Virus record (IMG/VR): IMGVR_UViG_3300034102_002101
Span: 1-64,000 of that record
Reading direction: 5' to 3' (one strand)
Source: a virus
Length of the DNA: 64,000 bases
Shown: positions 7,815 to 14,118 of the stretch, piece after piece
How the letters are laid out: every line of letters begins with the position of its first letter
Position numbering within the stretch: position 1 is the stretch's first letter
Notes under the pieces: generated by a model
The model's database searches: none
Told to the model about the DNA's origin: nothing
What the model saw: the letters and a program-made list of their open reading frames with translations, nothing else
Position numbers and translations under genes: made by a program

Positions 7815-8024
7815 ATGAATAATCTATACGCAATTAAAGAGCCAAATAATTCATTAAATTTTACCACTATAGATGCGCGTGAAGATTGGGCGATTGATAA
7901 TTTTATGAAACAAGAACAAACTGTTACTAGAGTATTCACTAAACATGCAGTACCTTCATGGGAAGTATATGAAGCCATGGGATACTCTGTAGTAAAGTGC
8001 AATCTAGTCGAACAGAAAAAATAA
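7815..8024 (+). CDS. hypothetical protein, 69 aa
   Basis: 'aaatt-ATG' start. The second half (AVPSWEVYEAMGYSVVKCNLV) looks like a compact strand-helix unit. No family recognised. Confidence 0.66.
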   Translation: MNNLYAIKEPNNSLNFTTIDAREDWAIDNFMKQEQTVTRVFTKHAVPSWEVYEAMGYSVVKCNLVEQKK

Positions 8025-8028
8025 ATTT

Positions 8029-8412
8029 ATGACCGAACGAGAATTAAAATTCCGCATTTACGCACACATTGATAAAGCATTCATATACTTTGATATAGAA
8101 GATTATCCAAGTGGTATTGCAATGGGAGTAAGTGCGCCGCAACAGTTCACTGGCCTATTGGATTCACAAGGAAAAGAAATCTATGAAGGAGATATAGTAA
8201 TAAATAATAGCCGTGATTGGTATGGTCATGTAGAAATATCTCCATTCTCAGGCGCACAAATCTGCGACAAAAATACTGACTGGAAATTGCCAATCGGTTT
8301 ATATGATTCCAACTTAGAAAGACAAGATCCAGATTTGATTTATACAACTTTCCAATGTGCGGATATTGAAATTATCGGTAATACGATTCAAAATCCAGAA
8401 TTATTAAAATGA
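8029..8412 (+). CDS. YopX-like phage protein, 127 aa
   Basis: Has the marks of the YopX family: a start like LKFRIYAHIDKAF, then QQFTGLLDSQGKEIYEGDIV in the middle, and IIGNTIQNPELLK at the end. YopX proteins are widespread in phages of many hosts; no biochemical function is established. The next gene is a second, diverged copy, so this is a tandem duplication. It overlaps the neighbour by four bases. Confidence 0.82.
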   Translation: MTERELKFRIYAHIDKAFIYFDIEDYPSGIAMGVSAPQQFTGLLDSQGKEIYEGDIVINNSRDWYGHVEISPFSGAQICDKNTDWKLPIGLYDSNLERQDPDLIYTTFQCADIEIIGNTIQNPELLK

Positions 8413-8798
8413 GAACTATTAAATTCAGAATTTGGAGTAAATCCGATAAGCAATGGATAGAAAACAGGGATGAATTTGGTATACATTATATCAATGGTCT
8501 TTTCACTTGCGATGATAATTATATTTTCCAACAATTTATTGGTCGAACAGACGAAAAAAATAAGGAAGTATATGAAGGCGACATTGTTCGATATTATCCA
8601 TTACCACCATTTGAGGTGAGTACGGGTATCATTGGAGAAATTGTATTTAGTCAAGGAAGCTTTGCTATCCGTGTTACCGATAGATTTCGTGGAGCATTTA
8701 AGAGGTATAATGTATATTTCAATGGGGACAATGATGGAGATATTGATTACTTTGAAGTGATTGGAAATGTCTGTGAATCCCCAGAATTACTAAAATGA
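8409..8798 (+). CDS. YopX-like phage protein, 129 aa (tandem paralogue)
   Basis: Starts IKFRIWSKSDKQWIE, has QQFIGRTDEKNKEVYEGDIV in the middle and ends FEVIGNVCESPELLK, aligning over its full length with the protein at 8029-8412. The two copies overlap by four bases and are probably co-translated. The central loops differ most. Confidence 0.82.
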   Translation: MRTIKFRIWSKSDKQWIENRDEFGIHYINGLFTCDDNYIFQQFIGRTDEKNKEVYEGDIVRYYPLPPFEVSTGIIGEIVFSQGSFAIRVTDRFRGAFKRYNVYFNGDNDGDIDYFEVIGNVCESPELLK

Positions 8799-9160
8799 AA
8801 TCATTGCCTATCCATAAACCAACGCATCCATTAGAATCGGAACTCAGGAAAAGTTGGGAATACTACATCGAATGCAGACCAAATTTCGATCTGCTATCAG
8901 GCCCAGAAGTAAACTGGAACGATATACCGAACGGGCAACAGTTTGACGAAAATCCAGTGACTAACGCATATCAGCCTTATCCATATGGGAGAATGACGCG
9001 ACGTGATCATATGATTGCTGCCGAAATTATTCAGTGGCTAGGCACCCCGCTCGGTTTTGCTTTTTTAGCAAATACATTTGCGAAAGCTGGTGGAAGTATC
9101 TCGTTTAATGATTATTCCGAAAATAAAGCTTTACTTCGTACAGGAGCTATAATAAAATGA
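8795..9160 (+). CDS. hypothetical protein, 121 aa
   Basis: Proline- and tryptophan-rich N-terminal half, then a helical segment (RRDHMIAAEIIQWLGTPLGF). Overlaps the second YopX gene by four bases. No family recognised. It ends just before the reverse-strand homing endonuclease gene. Confidence 0.68.
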   Translation: MKSLPIHKPTHPLESELRKSWEYYIECRPNFDLLSGPEVNWNDIPNGQQFDENPVTNAYQPYPYGRMTRRDHMIAAEIIQWLGTPLGFAFLANTFAKAGGSISFNDYSENKALLRTGAIIK

Positions 9161-9184
9161 GTGGCGATGAGGAATATTGAGTTT

Positions 9185-10051
9185 TTATATAGATGCAATC
9201 AAATTAGCTTTCGATCTCTTCCGGTTCAATCCGAAAACGGTATCGTTATATAAATAATTTATTAAAATTTTTAAATCTTCTTTTCTCCATATTCTATATA
9301 CAGAGCATTTAGAATTTCTATTTTTATTTACTCTTTTGTTAATAGCATAAGATTTAATATTTAATATCTTTGTTAACGTCTCCAGACAACTCCAATCTTG
9401 GTCAATGTTCCCAGAAACACTAAAAGAAGGACAGTTTTTTCCGGCATAAAAACATCCATCTCCATCAAAATATCCTAACCAAAAAAATTTATGTAAAGAC
9501 TCCGGAATTTTATTTAGAATTTTTATGGGAGATACACACGATTTATCTTTATAATCATTTTTGTATAAAAAATAAGCAAAAGATGGATTCTTTAGTCTAA
9601 AATATATTTTTGATTTATGTTTTTCATCTTTTTGTTTTTGTTCGTAGGATAAAAATTTTCCCAAATCTTTTGGGAAATATTCTACTAAATCATCGTAATC
9701 ATCTTTTACCATCGTAATATGAGCTTGCATATAATGTCCCTCCTTTCCGTAAAGATACCCATCAGCCCAAAGAAAACCAAGGAAATATGCGGTTTTATCG
9801 TCAGCAACAACAAAGGAATTATTAAATTTTTCATGCTCTTCCAGTGTTTTTGCTCTTCTGTTTATACCCGCTTTAATTGGTAGCTGTTTTTTTAATTCGT
9901 CCGATATTCTTATATTTAAATAATATGCTTTTCTCCTTATCGAATCCTTTGTTTTTGTTTTTAGATGCTCAAAGCAAAAATCTACTCCCATTACGTTATA
10001 ATTTTGTAATAGGAAATCTTTTTCTTCTTTCGTGTATTTATTGATTGACAT
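9185..10051 (-). CDS. LAGLIDADG-type homing endonuclease, 288 aa
   Basis: Two LAGLIDADG helices are visible: FLGFLWADGYL at about residues 90-100 and WLGYFDGDGCF at about 191-201, each with the acidic residue that binds the catalytic metal. About 100 residues separate them, as in single-chain two-domain enzymes. The N-terminal 60 residues (EEKDFLLQNYNVMGVDF ... SIRRKAYYLNIR) look like a small helix-turn-helix DNA-binding unit. The gene lies against the direction of all its neighbours, with its own promoter, which marks it as an inserted mobile gene. Confidence 0.85.
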   Translation of the reverse strand: MSINKYTKEEKDFLLQNYNVMGVDFCFEHLKTKTKDSIRRKAYYLNIRISDELKKQLPIKAGINRRAKTLEEHEKFNNSFVVADDKTAYFLGFLWADGYLYGKEGHYMQAHITMVKDDYDDLVEYFPKDLGKFLSYEQKQKDEKHKSKIYFRLKNPSFAYFLYKNDYKDKSCVSPIKILNKIPESLHKFFWLGYFDGDGCFYAGKNCPSFSVSGNIDQDWSCLETLTKILNIKSYAINKRVNKNRNSKCSVYRIWRKEDLKILINYLYNDTVFGLNRKRSKANLIASI

Positions 10052-10054
10052 ACA

Positions 10055-10087
10055 TACATAAATATAGTATTATCTTAATTATGTCAA
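10055..10087 (-). promoter_or_regulatory. reverse promoter for the LAGLIDADG gene
   Basis: On the minus strand TTGACA (complement of 10082-10087) is followed after about 15 bases by TATATTTATG, ending a few bases before the start codon at 10051. This would give the inserted gene its own transcript. The spacing is slightly short for a sigma70 promoter. Confidence 0.45.
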
Positions 10088-10380
10088 GTGATAACGGAAT
10101 ATTTATAATGAAATGGTTTGACGAATGGTTCGTGTGGCACGGGTCATTGAGTGCAGACTATTATGAACCAGCGAGCTATGAAAATGGATTCCAATTCGAA
10201 TTGGAAGCATCTGAATTCGCACATAGACTCCACGACGAGATTGGTTATGTTGAAGGTGGAATTATCCACGTAACTACTGAAGCTCAAGAGGATGCACTAA
10301 CACAACACATAAAGTATTTAACTAATCGTTTGGAATCGCTTAGGAAGAATGGTAGCCAGTTCCCAGAATCTTACGAATAA
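10081..10380 (+). CDS. hypothetical acidic protein, 99 aa (or 90 aa from 10108)
   Basis: The region reads ...MKWFDEWFVWHGSLSADYYEP... and is acidic and aromatic-rich. Two starts are possible: ATG 10081, or ATG 10108, which directly follows an ATATTTATA motif. A longer frame from 10045 would run into the opposite-strand gene. No family recognised. Confidence 0.65.
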   Translation: MSSDNGIFIMKWFDEWFVWHGSLSADYYEPASYENGFQFELEASEFAHRLHDEIGYVEGGIIHVTTEAQEDALTQHIKYLTNRLESLRKNGSQFPESYE

Positions 10381-10383
10381 GTC

Positions 10384-10411
10384 TTTACTTCCTAGAAATC
10401 TGTGGTAAGGT
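10384..10411 (+). promoter_or_regulatory. promoter of the TTKACTT-N10-TGTG family
   Basis: TTTACTT at 10384-10390, ten bases, TGTGGTAAGGT at 10401-10411, then seven bases to the start codon. It is almost the same as the element at 3282-3309, including the distance to the gene. Confidence 0.6.
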
Positions 10412-10417
10412 CTAGTT

Positions 10418-10621
10418 ATGAAACTAAAAGATCTACATTTTAAATTCCAACATTCTGGTATAGCTCCGGATATTTACATTTCTAATACCGAACTACAAGA
10501 TTATATCACTAGAATGGAAGAAATTAGAGAACTGTTTAAAATCTGGAATCCATTACTTGGTTCAATCTCTAGTCAAATTGATAGTGCTGAACATATGCTT
10601 GATGCAAGAAAAAATCGATAA
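10418..10621 (+). CDS. hypothetical helical protein, 67 aa
   Basis: First gene after the promoter at 10384-10411. Mostly helical (ELQDYITRMEEIRELFKIW). No family recognised. Confidence 0.68.
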   Translation: MKLKDLHFKFQHSGIAPDIYISNTELQDYITRMEEIRELFKIWNPLLGSISSQIDSAEHMLDARKNR

Positions 10622-10624
10622 TTT

Positions 10625-11008
10625 ATGTCAAAAGAATCAAATACATTTTATTTCGACTTTTCATCGAAACCAATCTATGACAATGATGCCTCGTTGCGTA
10701 AGTTAGAGAAAATTATTGACCGTGGTTGTATAGAACAAGTTGAGAAAATATTCAATGTTATGTTCGCTGCTGGAGTAGTGGATGGTAAGCCATACTACTT
10801 AACACTAGATGAAACGAACGAGGAATTGTTGAACAAATTCGATGGTATGGTTGATCTGTCGGTCCCTCCAAGGGATAATGAGACGATGTTACCGTTTAAG
10901 AAAAATGAATTAACTTTTAGGATTGACTATTTTTACGATAAGCAAGACTATCAAACTGGTTGGAAAACATACATCAATAGTAACTTCAGAAATTCTCACA
11001 ACGAATGA
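10625..11008 (+). CDS. hypothetical protein, 127 aa
   Basis: 'aattt-ATG' start three bases after the upstream stop, and a four-base overlap with the next gene. Mixed alpha/beta pattern with an Asp-rich C-terminal half. Function unknown. Confidence 0.68.
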   Translation: MSKESNTFYFDFSSKPIYDNDASLRKLEKIIDRGCIEQVEKIFNVMFAAGVVDGKPYYLTLDETNEELLNKFDGMVDLSVPPRDNETMLPFKKNELTFRIDYFYDKQDYQTGWKTYINSNFRNSHNE

Positions 11009-11409
11009 AATTTACAAAAATTAGTTCAGATAATGCATATAAGCTTTATAAAGAAGGTAAAGCTAAGGGATTGTATTTTTTACCATACGATACAACACAA
11101 TATTTGTCCATTCCACGATATTACAATTTTGCGAGACAGTGGTTTAGAGAGAGGGAAATTTTCATTGGTAAAGAATCACCAAAAATAACAGTTCGACAAC
11201 AGGTAGAATTGCATTGCACTAAAGGTAGCTTCTTTATTCGTGAAGATGTTTTAAAGATGATCTACTCCGAACATAGTGAAGCGGAGACACAATTTCCCAA
11301 GTCTGAGAAGTTTTCTGGAATATTGGATAAAGCTAGGGAGCGAACCACAAAATATATCCTTTTTGATATTGACTCCGATGGAGAAAAGAGTAACTTTAGA
11401 TTTGAATAA
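11005..11409 (+). CDS. hypothetical protein, 134 aa
   Basis: ATGA overlap with the upstream gene. Basic and aromatic N-terminal two thirds, acidic end. No motif recognised. Confidence 0.68.
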   Translation: MKFTKISSDNAYKLYKEGKAKGLYFLPYDTTQYLSIPRYYNFARQWFREREIFIGKESPKITVRQQVELHCTKGSFFIREDVLKMIYSEHSEAETQFPKSEKFSGILDKARERTTKYILFDIDSDGEKSNFRFE

Positions 11410-11414
11410 ATAAT

Positions 11415-11666
11415 ATGGAACATGATACAGAATCCTATCGAAAACTTCTAGCCAATATCTACAAGGCTGCTGATTATCTAGGTGAGAGAGCAGAACGTAG
11501 AGCAAGAGACTTTAGTCGAAATGATAATCTCAGAAATAAGGATGGTGGGTTATCTGATGCCTACTCACATATCAAACATATGATTCTAAATTATGATACC
11601 ACCGGACAAGCCGATTATTGGAAATCCAATAAAGTTACCAAAGAATTACCGGATATACTAAAATGA
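11415..11666 (+). CDS. hypothetical helical protein, 83 aa
   Basis: Charged and Arg/Tyr-rich (LGERAERRARDFSRNDN), probably helical, ending LPDILK before a four-base overlap with the next gene. No family recognised. Confidence 0.67.
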   Translation: MEHDTESYRKLLANIYKAADYLGERAERRARDFSRNDNLRNKDGGLSDAYSHIKHMILNYDTTGQADYWKSNKVTKELPDILK

Positions 11667-12112
11667 AAACAGAAGACCAAAATTCAGCAATTGCGAAAGT
11701 TTGTGGGTTGGAAGATAAATATGTTCTAATTAAACGTGGGTTATATTATCGACCAGATTACAAGGGATATACCAATGATATCAATGAAGCTGGTAGATAC
11801 ACAGAAAAAGAAGCACAAGAAGGTGCTTATCTAACTGCTGGTGAGGTGACATTTGAAAAGTTACCGATTCCTGATTATGTTAACGATCTTAATTTGATGC
11901 ACGAAGCAGAAAAGTTTTTATCGGGATCAAACCAATCTATTTATTGGAATAAATTAATGTTAGAGGTTGGTCCGGATGGTGAGGTGGATTTGGTTGATGA
12001 CTATGGAGAATGGTCAACGAGTCCATCAACAAGTGGATATTCAATTATCCACGCTACTTCCGGTCAAAAAGCAAAGGCTTTCTTACAAACATTGAGTCTT
12101 TGGGTAAAGTAG
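11663..12112 (+). CDS. phage accessory protein, paralogue of the 4197-4607 product, 149 aa
   Basis: Shares three blocks with the protein at 4197-4607: MKTEDQNSAIAKVCG, IPDYVNDLNLMHEAEK and IHATSGQKAKAFLQTLSLW. The copies are diverged, so the duplication is old. Same uncertain family as that protein. Confidence 0.7.
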   Translation: MKTEDQNSAIAKVCGLEDKYVLIKRGLYYRPDYKGYTNDINEAGRYTEKEAQEGAYLTAGEVTFEKLPIPDYVNDLNLMHEAEKFLSGSNQSIYWNKLMLEVGPDGEVDLVDDYGEWSTSPSTSGYSIIHATSGQKAKAFLQTLSLWVK

Positions 12113-12123
12113 AGTTATGCCAC

Positions 12124-12648
12124 ATGGAAAATCTTAAAAAAATTGCTGATAGTTACTTTATAGACAATCCAGATAAGAAATCGGATGTTGTAAAAGCTTA
12201 CTATGCTTACCACGCAAGTCATGGTGAGTATGGGGCACACTATTTCGATGGATCAAAGAAAGTATCAGCTTGTCGATTCTGCAATAGAATGAGAGAAAAT
12301 GTAAGATGGGATGACTCCATTCCAACTTGCTTATCTAGACCTTCTTATATGGATACTACGATAGAAAGTGTAATTAAGAAGGAAGAAGAATTGTTTTCTA
12401 AAGTAATGACCAGAGCAACAAGGATAGCTAATGATATCGTAGATATTAATACAATAACTGGAGAAGATCTTAGTTATTATCACCATACTCACGGTGTAGA
12501 TCCTTCTATGTTAGAATGTGCTATGCTTGCTATAGGCAAGAAATTACCAGAGAAACTGCATGAAGAATATATGGTAGCATACGAAGCTCACTCATTAACA
12601 GGAAAAGCAGGAGAAAAGAAAGTTGTGTTAGTAGCAAAAACTATATAA
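12124..12648 (+). CDS. hypothetical protein with Cys pair, 174 aa
   Basis: The start at 12124 (MENLKKIADSYF) is preferred because the longer frame from 12010 lies inside the upstream gene. A SACRFCNRM segment near residue 50 and a later Cys suggest a possible metal site. The C-terminal half is helical, with YYHHTHGVD. No family recognised. Confidence 0.65.
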   Translation: MENLKKIADSYFIDNPDKKSDVVKAYYAYHASHGEYGAHYFDGSKKVSACRFCNRMRENVRWDDSIPTCLSRPSYMDTTIESVIKKEEELFSKVMTRATRIANDIVDINTITGEDLSYYHHTHGVDPSMLECAMLAIGKKLPEKLHEEYMVAYEAHSLTGKAGEKKVVLVAKTI

Positions 12649-12652
12649 AAAT

Positions 12653-13027
12653 ATGAAACTAGAAAAATTAGTAGACGCTTATGTATCGAAGTATATTAAT
12701 ATCCCTAAAGATGTTATAATTTTTGATGAAGATATTTTATTGGTAAGTCTTAAAGAAGAATTACCAAAAATAAATAAGGACATTAAACACAAGATCACAA
12801 TAAAATTATTACGTGAAACAATTCATAAGCACTTGGATCTTGGTATAGACTTATCGAGCGAAGATCAAGATATTTACGATGCTATCTTTTGTTGTGTGTA
12901 TCTAGTTACCAGAAAATTATTTGATCGCGATGACTGTGATGAAGATATCGAATTTGATTCTACGTGGTCAGAATCTATGACCGATTCGTTTAAACTAATT
13001 GTCCGACCAGCAAGCTCTAACCTATGA
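12653..13027 (+). CDS. hypothetical acidic protein, 124 aa
   Basis: Acidic, helical and Asp/Glu-rich in the C-terminal third (DRDDCDEDIEFD). Four-base overlap with the next gene. Function unknown. Confidence 0.68.
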   Translation: MKLEKLVDAYVSKYINIPKDVIIFDEDILLVSLKEELPKINKDIKHKITIKLLRETIHKHLDLGIDLSSEDQDIYDAIFCCVYLVTRKLFDRDDCDEDIEFDSTWSESMTDSFKLIVRPASSNL

Positions 13028-13287
13028 AACTATTAAATAAAATATTAAAGAAATTTGGACTGGTGGCTATTCCAATTAAACCATCAGATAACGATATATC
13101 TGATATCTGCTTCAAATGGGATCATGGATTCGGTTATAGAACTGGCAGATCAGATGAAGAGATTTTATTAATTAGAAAAACATTTCCATTGAATTTTGAA
13201 CTGACTCAAGAGGAGAGAGAATCTAAAATATATAAAGCGAGTGAAGCTTATCGCTGTATCGTAAAAAACCCAAGATTATATAAATGA
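13024..13287 (+). CDS. hypothetical protein, 87 aa
   Basis: Basic N-terminal helix (MKLLNKILKKFGLVAIPIKP) followed by a polar globular part. Overlaps the next small gene by four bases. No family recognised. Confidence 0.67.
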   Translation: MKLLNKILKKFGLVAIPIKPSDNDISDICFKWDHGFGYRTGRSDEEILLIRKTFPLNFELTQEERESKIYKASEAYRCIVKNPRLYK

Positions 13288-13457
13288 TTATTTTGTATTT
13301 TTTATTGTCTTGGTATGTTGTTGGAATGTTGACCATTCTATTCACTTGTTCTTTTAATGTTTCACTAATAAAAGAGAACTTACGATTATTCTTCGCTTCG
13401 TCTTGCTTCGGTCCACTTCTAACTTTAAGTTTCGTTTATTTAAAATTTAAAAAATGA
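13284..13457 (+). CDS. small membrane protein, 57 aa
   Basis: The frame runs from the ATG at 13284, overlapping the upstream TGA, to the TGA at 13455. Two hydrophobic helices (IILYFLLSWYVVGMLTILF; SSCFGPLLTLSFVY) are separated by a polar turn with a basic end. Fits a two-helix membrane protein. Confidence 0.6.
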   Translation: MIILYFLLSWYVVGMLTILFTCSFNVSLIKENLRLFFASSCFGPLLTLSFVYLKFKK

Positions 13458-13525
13458 AAAGAAGCACAGACTACAGTAAACTGCTTAACTCTAAAAAATG
13501 GAGACAGAGAATTCAAGCTTCTTAA
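13454..13525 (+). CDS. very small basic peptide, 23 aa
   Basis: ATGA overlap with the membrane protein gene; encodes a very basic peptide containing KLLNSKKWRQRIQ. It could be a real micro-gene or the remnant of a longer one. Only the overlap and composition support it. Confidence 0.35.
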   Translation: MKRSTDYSKLLNSKKWRQRIQAS

Positions 13526-13558
13526 ATATAAATCAACAGAAAGCATAGAGGAAATATT

Positions 13559-13750
13559 ATGATAACAGAAATCAAAACAAGAGACTCGTCACATATATCA
13601 TATAATGATAATGGTGAAGATTTGAGTTTAATGGTAGCAGATGTAAGTGATTCCGACTACATAGAAATAGGATTCTATTCCGAGCATGGGATTACCATAC
13701 CAAAATCTATTATTCCAGAATTACTAAAAGTACTAGAAAAATTTCGTTGA
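13559..13750 (+). CDS. hypothetical small protein, 63 aa
   Basis: Preceded by an AGAGGA purine run eight bases before the ATG, one of the few clear Shine-Dalgarno-like sites here. Acidic and strand-rich, ending IIPELLKVLEKFR. Function unknown. Its stop codon overlaps the promoter of the Y RNA locus. Confidence 0.7.
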   Translation: MITEIKTRDSSHISYNDNGEDLSLMVADVSDSDYIEIGFYSEHGITIPKSIIPELLKVLEKFR

Positions 13751-13774
13751 CTTCCAATAAAATTGTGCTAGTGT
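13747..13774 (+). promoter_or_regulatory. promoter of the Y RNA / Ro locus
   Basis: TTGACTT at 13747-13753, ten bases, TGTGCTAGTGT at 13764-13774. It is the third member of the family also seen at 3282 and 10384. Transcription would start near 13781, just before the first RNA stem. It could drive both RNAs and the Ro gene in one transcript, since no terminator is visible before 15502. Confidence 0.6.
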
Positions 13775-13779
13775 GCTTA

Positions 13780-13921
13780 AATGTTCTTTGATTTGGGTTA
13801 GTGTTAGAAACCGTTCCTTCTGCATAAAGAAAAGTCATGAGTTCGATTCTCATCTAGGACAAAAATCCTAGTAGCTTAGTGGTAAAGCGTTAAAGCGGTT
13901 TCTTATTGTTCTACCCAAAAT
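13780..13921 (+). ncRNA. Y RNA-like RNA A (YrlA-type permuted tRNA mimic)
   Basis: A complete tRNA-like module occurs in permuted order. T-arm: 13837-13853, 5 bp ATGAG/CTCAT with loop TTCGATT. Acceptor-like stem: CTAGGA 13854-13859 with TCCTAG 13866-13871, closed by a CAAAAA loop. TA linker. D-arm: 13874-13888, GCTT/AAGC with the canonical loop AGTGGTA. The module is enclosed by a long stem of RNA ends: TTTGGGT 13792-13798 with ACCCAAA 13913-13919, a bulged T, AG/CT, an internal loop, then AGAAACCG 13806-13813 with CGGTTTCT 13896-13903. Bacterial YrlA RNAs have this plan, with Ro bound at the end stem. The Ro gene lies 200 bases downstream. Exact ends are estimates. Confidence 0.75.
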
Positions 13922-14085
13922 ACTTTAACGGATGTGGTGATGGTTATAGATTCATCAAAATAATCGGTCGCGGGTTCGATCCCCGTCTGAAATTCAAGAG
14001 AGATCGAGAAAAGTAAGTAGCTCAGAGGTAGAGCAAATATCAAAAAACTCTTTAACCAAATGTTCCCATCCAATTTAATTTCCGT
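13922..14085 (+). ncRNA. Y RNA-like RNA B (second permuted tRNA mimic)
   Basis: Same plan as RNA A. T-arm 13970-13986 (GCGGG/CCCGT, loop TTCGATC) precedes a D-arm 14020-14034 (GCTC/GAGC, loop AGAGGTA with the conserved GG). The enclosing stem is GGATG 13930-13934 with CATCC 14067-14071, a bulged T, GG/CC, an internal loop, then GGTTATAGA 13942-13950 with TCTTTAACC 14049-14057 (one T-T mismatch). The acceptor-like helix between the arms (13987-14017) is poorly paired, unlike RNA A, so this copy may be degenerate or specialised. It ends about 35 bases before the Ro start codon. Confidence 0.68.
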
Positions 14086-14118
14086 CAGAATCATTAGTGA
14101 ATATAAACTCTTAATACT

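Noticed and set aside
13865-13993. An ordinary tRNA with a long intron, using the D-arm at 13874 and the T-arm at 13970
   Set aside because: The acceptor halves (ATCCTAG and CTGAAAT) do not pair, whereas CTAGGA just upstream pairs perfectly with TCCTAG. The enclosing stems also fit two separate permuted units.
13903-14094. A 63-residue reading frame on the minus strand through the Y RNA region
   Set aside because: It is the complement of the structured RNA elements and has no start context or family.
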